Assembly: GCA_028023455.1 (NCBI GenBank)
Contig: JAQFVV010013328.1
Location: forward strand, 92,081 to 156,080
DNA from: Epiperipatus broadwayi
Taxonomy: Eukaryota; Onychophora; Udeonychophora; Euonychophora; Peripatidae
Reading direction: 5' to 3'
DNA length: 64,000 bases
Both the position numbers and the translations under genes were made by a program. Shown here piece by piece: positions 58,974 to 64,000 of the stretch; within the stretch, counting starts at the first letter, position 1, and each line of letters opens with the position of its first letter. The notes below the pieces were generated by a model. The model was given only the letters and a program-made list of their open reading frames with translations, was not told where the DNA came from and did not search any database.

Positions 58974-60465
58974 TGGTTATGTTTTTGGCTGCCCAATCGT
59001 TGTGGCTCGACTTAATAAACCCCACACATGCCCTGGAGATTAGAATTGTGATTTTAGTTACTCAGTTAATTGAAATCCCAATAAAGTAAATGTTTCTGTA
59101 GAGTGATATTTTTTAAAAAAAGTGTTATATATATACTGAAATGATTTAATAAATTAAAATATCATTTTCTAATTCTTTCTTATAAAAATGTTTTCAAGAT
59201 TATTTTTTTAAATGTTCGTTCAGTAAAAGATTCGTTAGTTAAAATAATTATTCATATGTATATATATTAATTATACGTGTACTATATCAGTATATATATA
59301 TATTATACGTTTGTGTTATACGCGTTCGTGACAATAGGAAAAATATCGTTAGCAAAGTAGTAAGAGTCCATAGATCAAAGCATTGGGGTAAAAATAAATG
59401 AAATGTTTTTCTGTGTCAAAATTAATTATGTTTATCTCAGTTGTTATAATTAAAAATATCCAATATGATATCATAAAAGTCTTAATTTCAAAGTATTGCT
59501 TGCTAGCATATATATTAAATGTTCGCTCCGTATTTTTAGTAGTCTCAAAGCAAGGCGAAGACCTTCAAACTGGGAATTATCTGTCAAGCGGTCCGATGCA
59601 GTGTGACATTACGCTTTAATGACAATAATTTCTAGAGTAACCTCAAAGCAGGTGAAGACCCTTTGTGTACACCAAGCAGCCAGATGCAGTTGGCAAAATG
59701 CTTAAATGGTTTGCACGCTTTCATGCTAGCAAGATTTAGAATAATATCACCAATAAAAGTTCTTGTAATATTAATTTTGACATTTTCTTTGTGTGTGTGA
59801 AGCCTCATGCTTAGTAATATTTAAACTAATATTTAAACTCAGGTCAGGAACGCGTTATCTGTTATTCATTAATAAATATTCATCATCAATTCAATTGTTT
59901 TATCAAAAGTTAAGTCAATCATATGTGGTTTGGGGGTCAATGGGTTATATCACATGCCCTATTGATTTCATTTTGCTCACTGGCGCCCATATAAATAAAT
60001 TTGTCAGCAAATTTGATTGTCAGCACAGTAGTGGGTCAATCGCCATAATAAAAACCAAGTGTGTTCAATACAGAATTATTTGTTCTACCTGCTAATACAT
60101 AATATTTGTATATCACTGTATAGTTTTTTTTTTCAGACATGGGAGAACAGAACAGTTGAACAAAGGGAAAGTGAATAATGTTTTTTTTTCTTATCTTTAA
60201 TATTTTTGAATACATGTCTCACTCAAAGAGTTAATATAAAGAGCTAACCAAGAAAATGTAGGTAAACCAAAAAAGGCAGATTACATAGATTGGGGAAATA
60301 ATATGCAGCAGCTAATGAAGATTGGGACAATGGACCTGTAGTCAGAGACCTCATTAAAATTTACTAAAGAGAAAAAAATATTTTAAGCATACAGAGAGTA
60401 CTCTAAGTGAATTCACGTTGTTCATTATATTGATTGTTTATTACATTATTTTCTTATTTTCAAAA
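58974..60465 (+). mobile_element. 5' leader of the young LTR element, with primer-site position
   Basis: TGGTTATGTTTTTGGCTGCC begins exactly at the LTR edge. The initial TGG pairs with a tRNA CCA end, but I cannot name the tRNA. The ~1.49 kb leader has no conserved ORF. A short imperfect duplication (CTCAAAGCAAGGCGAAGACC / CTCAAAGCAGGTGAAGACC) lies at 59545-59665. A T-rich tract ending in CAG at 60137, followed by ACATGGGAGA, looks like a 3' splice site. Confidence 0.6.
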
Positions 60466-61095
60466 ATGGGAAAAGACACTTTACAAACGATCCTCAGAGA
60501 AATGAGAGAAGATCGAAAGGTACTGATGATGATGATGGAAAGGCTGGTAAGGCTCGAGGAAGCACGAGGCATCCAAGCCAACTCAAACCTAGAGAATGTA
60601 AAGCTTCAGCAAGAAATAAATCCCTCTGAAGCCCCAAAAATAGAAAATGAAGATGATCAGGCCACACCAAAGGAAGTTGTGGACAGCAAGGAAAACGACA
60701 GTGGTGAGGATGAGTCCAGATACGAAACAGTGGAAGAAGCGGATATAGATACAGAAAAAGAAAAAGATGTTCAGACCACTAGTCCAATGAAACTAAAAGT
60801 GGAAATGGGACAGATGATGAGTCCTCAACTTAGTATGAGGAATTTACAGATGCCAATGCCTGGATCCTTAATACAGATTCAAACTTTCAAAGAAGACCCA
60901 GGAGAGAACCCCATCGCTCATAGAGATAATATTAAAGAATTGTTTTTTGTGCATTCGGTCGCAGAAAAGGCCATAGAATTAATGACAGCAATAGACTATG
61001 GGAACTTGACGACAACCAGGGAAGACCAGGACTATGACCATTACAATGCCAGACAGTTAAAACAATATGTACCACCTGATCCAGGGAAACAGTAA
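60466..61095 (+). CDS. Gag-like protein fused to a pol C-terminal tail, 209 residues
   Basis: The only intact ORF of the element. An upstream Met at 60418 would add a hydrophobic FIILIVYYIIFLFSK stretch, so I prefer the Met at 60466 (MGKDTLQTIL). Residues 3-35 form a charged heptad-like helix with a MMMM run (likely coiled coil). Residues 40-110 are strongly acidic. FKEDPGENPIAHRDNI (141-156) resembles the start of Ty3/gypsy capsid (F-G-P-ENP--W--NF). From about residue 185 the sequence is DHYNARQLKQYVPPD, nearly the same as the end of the gypsy pol at 50446 (NARQLK-Y-PPD). No nucleocapsid CCHC knuckle, protease, RT or integrase is present. I infer an internal deletion joining gag to the last codons of pol in frame. 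Whether the short protein is made or can multimerise is unknown. Confidence 0.75.
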   Translation: MGKDTLQTILREMREDRKVLMMMMERLVRLEEARGIQANSNLENVKLQQEINPSEAPKIENEDDQATPKEVVDSKENDSGEDESRYETVEEADIDTEKEKDVQTTSPMKLKVEMGQMMSPQLSMRNLQMPMPGSLIQIQTFKEDPGENPIAHRDNIKELFFVHSVAEKAIELMTAIDYGNLTTTREDQDYDHYNARQLKQYVPPDPGKQ

Positions 61096-61353
61096 GATAA
61101 ACTGTAGAGACAGATATATATACAGAAGACCAACTGACATGACCATAGGAAAATGAGACTTGATAAACGGACCGATTTTTTTAAACTTATTATAAGCGGA
61201 ATATTCAAAAAATTGATCGTAGTGAGACATGTATAATTTTTGTAGCTTGGGCAGGTTATATTATTCACGCTCATGCTGTTCTCCCAGAGTCTATACACTT
61301 ATGCAACTATATCCTGCGTAAGTAAAGTCATTTTTTTTCATTGTTTTTTTTTT
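61096..61353 (+). mobile_element. 3' untranslated part of the young LTR element
   Basis: About 260 bp between the ORF stop and the polypurine tract. No ORF of note. The comparable gypsy stretch at 50447-50790 is about 340 bp. Confidence 0.6.
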
Positions 61354-61367
61354 GAAGTGAAAAGAAA
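61354..61367 (+). promoter_or_regulatory. Polypurine tract
   Basis: GAAGTGAAAAGAAA, purines except one T, directly before the right LTR. It would serve as the plus-strand DNA primer. Confidence 0.8.
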
Positions 61368-63994
61368 TGAAGCAGTCGGATCTGAGTTCGATCCTAGCTT
61401 CATGTTATTTACCCTAATACTAACCTTAAATTTCCGATGCAATGGGGCTTTATACGTTCAATCCACGCTAATTTCCATAATGAATAACTTATTTCAAATG
61501 CGTAGTAAAATTAATTAGTTTAGTTTAAAATTGATCAATTCTCTAAATAAATTCATGATAAAATATTCATGAATTTATATATATTAAATTGCGTGGATTG
61601 TGCGTATATATATTTGTAAATATTAAATATATATAATTGTTCGAAAGTTTCATTGCATCGGGAATACTTGTTTTTTTTCACCTTTAAATAATTTGTAAAG
61701 TTTCGTTGATTAAAAGCTACATTCCTTCGATAAGCTTTAAAATTCTTAAAAACAATAGTAAAGTTTTATGAATTGGAAAAAGATAAGGATTCATTTTTCT
61801 AATTAAATCATTTTCAGATTTTAAGAATTCATTTTCAATTAGAGAAGGAATTCAAGCTAATTAGTTTGAAAGCCTTATCGAAGGAATGTATTTGAAAACA
61901 ACTAATTATAAAAAAACACATTGATAATAAAATGAGCGCTAGCCTTAAGGCATCTGGACAATATATATAGCCCTGAAAAGTCAGGAGAAAAAAAAGGCTA
62001 GCTTTGTTGTAGAGTAGTGCAGTGAACTCTGTGCGTATAAAAATTGTATTTCATCATGATAGAGGGCTAGAACATCAGGAATCTGGCTATGGTTCCTAAA
62101 GTCCCGAGAAATCTTCAATGGAGCTGCTGAACCTTTTTCCGGACCGATCATTCTGCTAAAATTATGAAAGCTACTAAAATACTGTTCCAGTAGTCAACCA
62201 ATGATGCCTACGTTTTCAACAACTTGGAGGTGTAACTTAAGGACCAGCGGAAGGGGTAATATATTTCTATAATGAACGTTAAACTTTCTGGCCAGTTCGA
62301 ACTTTATTTTACACTCCTCCTATTTAAGAGCTCTTTATTATTTAATGTAAAAATCTTTATAAAATGCTACTATAAATTTATATTGTAATTCTTTCAATCT
62401 CTAGTCTTTAAACTTTTTCTTTTCTTACCTGGCGGTTCGTTTAACATATTATATATATGTATTTATCGTGTGATTTATTAATGCTATTTAAAAATTATAT
62501 GCCAATAATCTTTCAACTCGATGAGCTCCTCTGTTCTATTTGCCTCATGCAAATATTATAATATTAATTTCAAATAGTAATTCTCGCCCATTAGAACTAA
62601 ATTTGAAAGTTCTATTAATCATCGAGTCGAAAGAAAATATTACATGTTTATTATTTTTATAATTGGCTAATAATAAACTATTAGCTCCGTTTTTCACCTA
62701 TGTCCCCAGCTCCTAAGTTACAAGTGTTTATATATATTCATATAATGTTAAAATGGTATTTTCTTGCTTCACTAATGTTGATTTATTAATTCAAATATAA
62801 TGTTAAATGTTTTTATTGCAAAAAGGGCCGATAAAGGGTTAAATAGATTTTAATTCAACTTTTGTTGTTATTTTGTATTAAGATTCAGGAAGAGCACGAT
62901 ATTAGGGCATAATTAATATAGTTTCCAAATATTTTCAAATAAGTTTTCTTAAAAGCCCGTTTGACTTTAATTAATTGGTCAAGTCATCATGTAGAGCATT
63001 CTACATGGGTTTTATTTTTCAACGATGACTATCAAGTCATCATCTTCGAACGTTGCTGGCGTAGGGCAATCTTCCGCTCCGTTAGGCTGGTCGGTGATCA
63101 TATTCTCTTATTTAAATTTCTCAAGGAAGAAAGTACTTCCTTTCGTATTCATTAGTCAAAGGGCGTAAGACTTGTTAAATGCAAGCCGCCATAGGACTTC
63201 GATCATCGACTAGCGATCATCTTTCAATTTTACTCTCTGCCTTGTAATTCGTCAGTACCGTTGCATCTTTGTTCCGGTAAAACCCGCTCCGTGCTCGTAA
63301 TTCGTGATGAAGTGATTTAAATTAAAGTCGAACCAATTCTCAAATATATTTAGTTTAAATCAGTTTTCAAATCAAGATTAAAGTTATGCCTTAAAATACG
63401 TTTTGCTCTTCATGAATAGATTTCCGAATGTGAAAATAAATCTCACATTCCACCGTAATAAAATTAGAACAATCATTTCCGTTCTTAATGAATACCTTTA
63501 TCTGCCTTTATATTTCTCATTGGGGGCATAGACATAGAATCCCATGTTGTGTAATACTTGTTGGCATATGATAAGGACCGCCACTCTTATTATATTTATA
63601 AATTCTTTTAAAGACTAGAGGTAACTAATGCAATCTATATTTTATTGAACAAAACAAATTATTATTATTATTAAATATTTTCTAACATACTTGGTTTCTT
63701 AGTTCATCATTCTTTTTATAATTATTTAAATGTTAATACTCGCTGTCTGTGTTGGCAACCCGAACATACATATGATTCGATTTATAAAATTATTCAAAGT
63801 ATATAAATTCTTAGATATTAGTGTCAGTTCAGGAGTCTCTAGTCCTCACCAACCGTTGAGCTAGTTCTTGGCGCATGGCACTGTGCCGTCGATTTCTGCT
63901 ATCTGAGCTGTTGAGTTGGGTTTGAATTCAGTTTTGGTTCGGCTGAGTTTGAATCCGATTTGACTTGCGGTGGTGGTGGTTTTCGACCGGTACA
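61368..63994 (+). mobile_element. Right giant LTR of the young element
   Basis: Full-length partner of 56344-58973, from TGAAGCAGTCGGATCTGAGT to TTCGACCGGTACA. Differences include the A-run near 61989 (8 instead of 14 A), TGGCGTAG in place of TGACGTAA at 63057, CTCAAGG for CTAGAGG at 63120, and GTCAGTTCAG for GTTACTCAG near 63824. The close match implies recent insertion. Confidence 0.93.
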
Positions 63995-63998
63995 ATAT
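63995..63998. repeat. Target-site duplication, right (ATAT)
   Basis: Matches 56340-56343. The last two bases of the window (TC) would be the resumed LINE tail. Confidence 0.65.
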
Positions 63999-64000
63999 TC

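Noticed and set aside
58974-58995. Assignment of the primer tRNA
   Set aside because: Beyond the initial TGG the sequence did not match any tRNA 3' end I could identify with confidence.
61041-61298. 85-codon minus-strand ORF
   Set aside because: Overlaps the gag-like ORF end and untranslated region; no motif.

Overview
This window looks like repeat-dense, strongly AT-rich DNA from a large animal genome, most likely an invertebrate. That is an inference from the mix of element types: Penelope-like elements with GIY-YIG endonuclease remnants, RTE-type and CR1/jockey-type LINEs, a Ty3/gypsy retrotransposon, tRNA-derived SINEs, foldback elements and long (TA)n tracts. I found no host gene, rRNA or functional tRNA gene. 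Almost all recognisable coding sequence belongs to mobile elements, and all of it except one short gag-like ORF is broken.

Layout. 1-8 kb: AT-rich DNA with a Penelope GIY-YIG fragment (minus), a LINE RT fragment and foldback arms. 8-16 kb: a 273-bp terminal-inverted-repeat element, the 3' end of an RTE LINE (minus), a second Penelope fragment (minus), an inverted solo LTR carrying a minisatellite, and an inverted SINE pair. 16.2-21.9 kb: two ~2.3 kb direct repeats around a ~0.9 kb non-coding core, with LTR-like ends and a TATAT target duplication. 23.3-25.0 kb: a small LTR element (TRIM) with TG...CA ends, an ATATT target duplication and a minisatellite inside each LTR. 27.8-31.6 kb: an RTE LINE (minus) split between its endonuclease and RT regions by a ~1.75 kb palindromic four-unit repeat that has a 13-bp target duplication. 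32.2-34.4 kb: a candidate solo giant LTR. 35.9 kb: a foldback element with 100-bp arms. 41.2-41.7 kb: a 31-bp minisatellite.

45.9-56.3 kb appears to be one plus-strand LINE (endonuclease, linker, RT, C-terminal zinc knuckle, 3' tail) broken apart by later insertions: a decayed Ty3/gypsy pol (protease, RT, RNase H, integrase, then the start of its 3' LTR), a foldback element and a tRNA-derived insert. The LINE tail is interrupted at 56,344 by the youngest element, a complete giant-LTR retrotransposon at 56,344-63,994. It has LTRs of about 2.63 kb that differ at about 20 sites by eye, an ATAT target duplication, and a single 209-residue ORF in which the gag start runs straight into a tail resembling the C-terminus of gypsy pol. 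It is therefore an internally deleted element that would depend on proteins supplied in trans.

The most unusual theme is that several unrelated or distantly related LTRs here (near 16.25, 32.23, 50.80 and 56.34 kb) begin with a short palindrome that includes the terminal TG and could fold into a hairpin. The resolvable insertions all lie in TA-rich targets. Exact boundaries were read by eye; no alignments or database searches were run.
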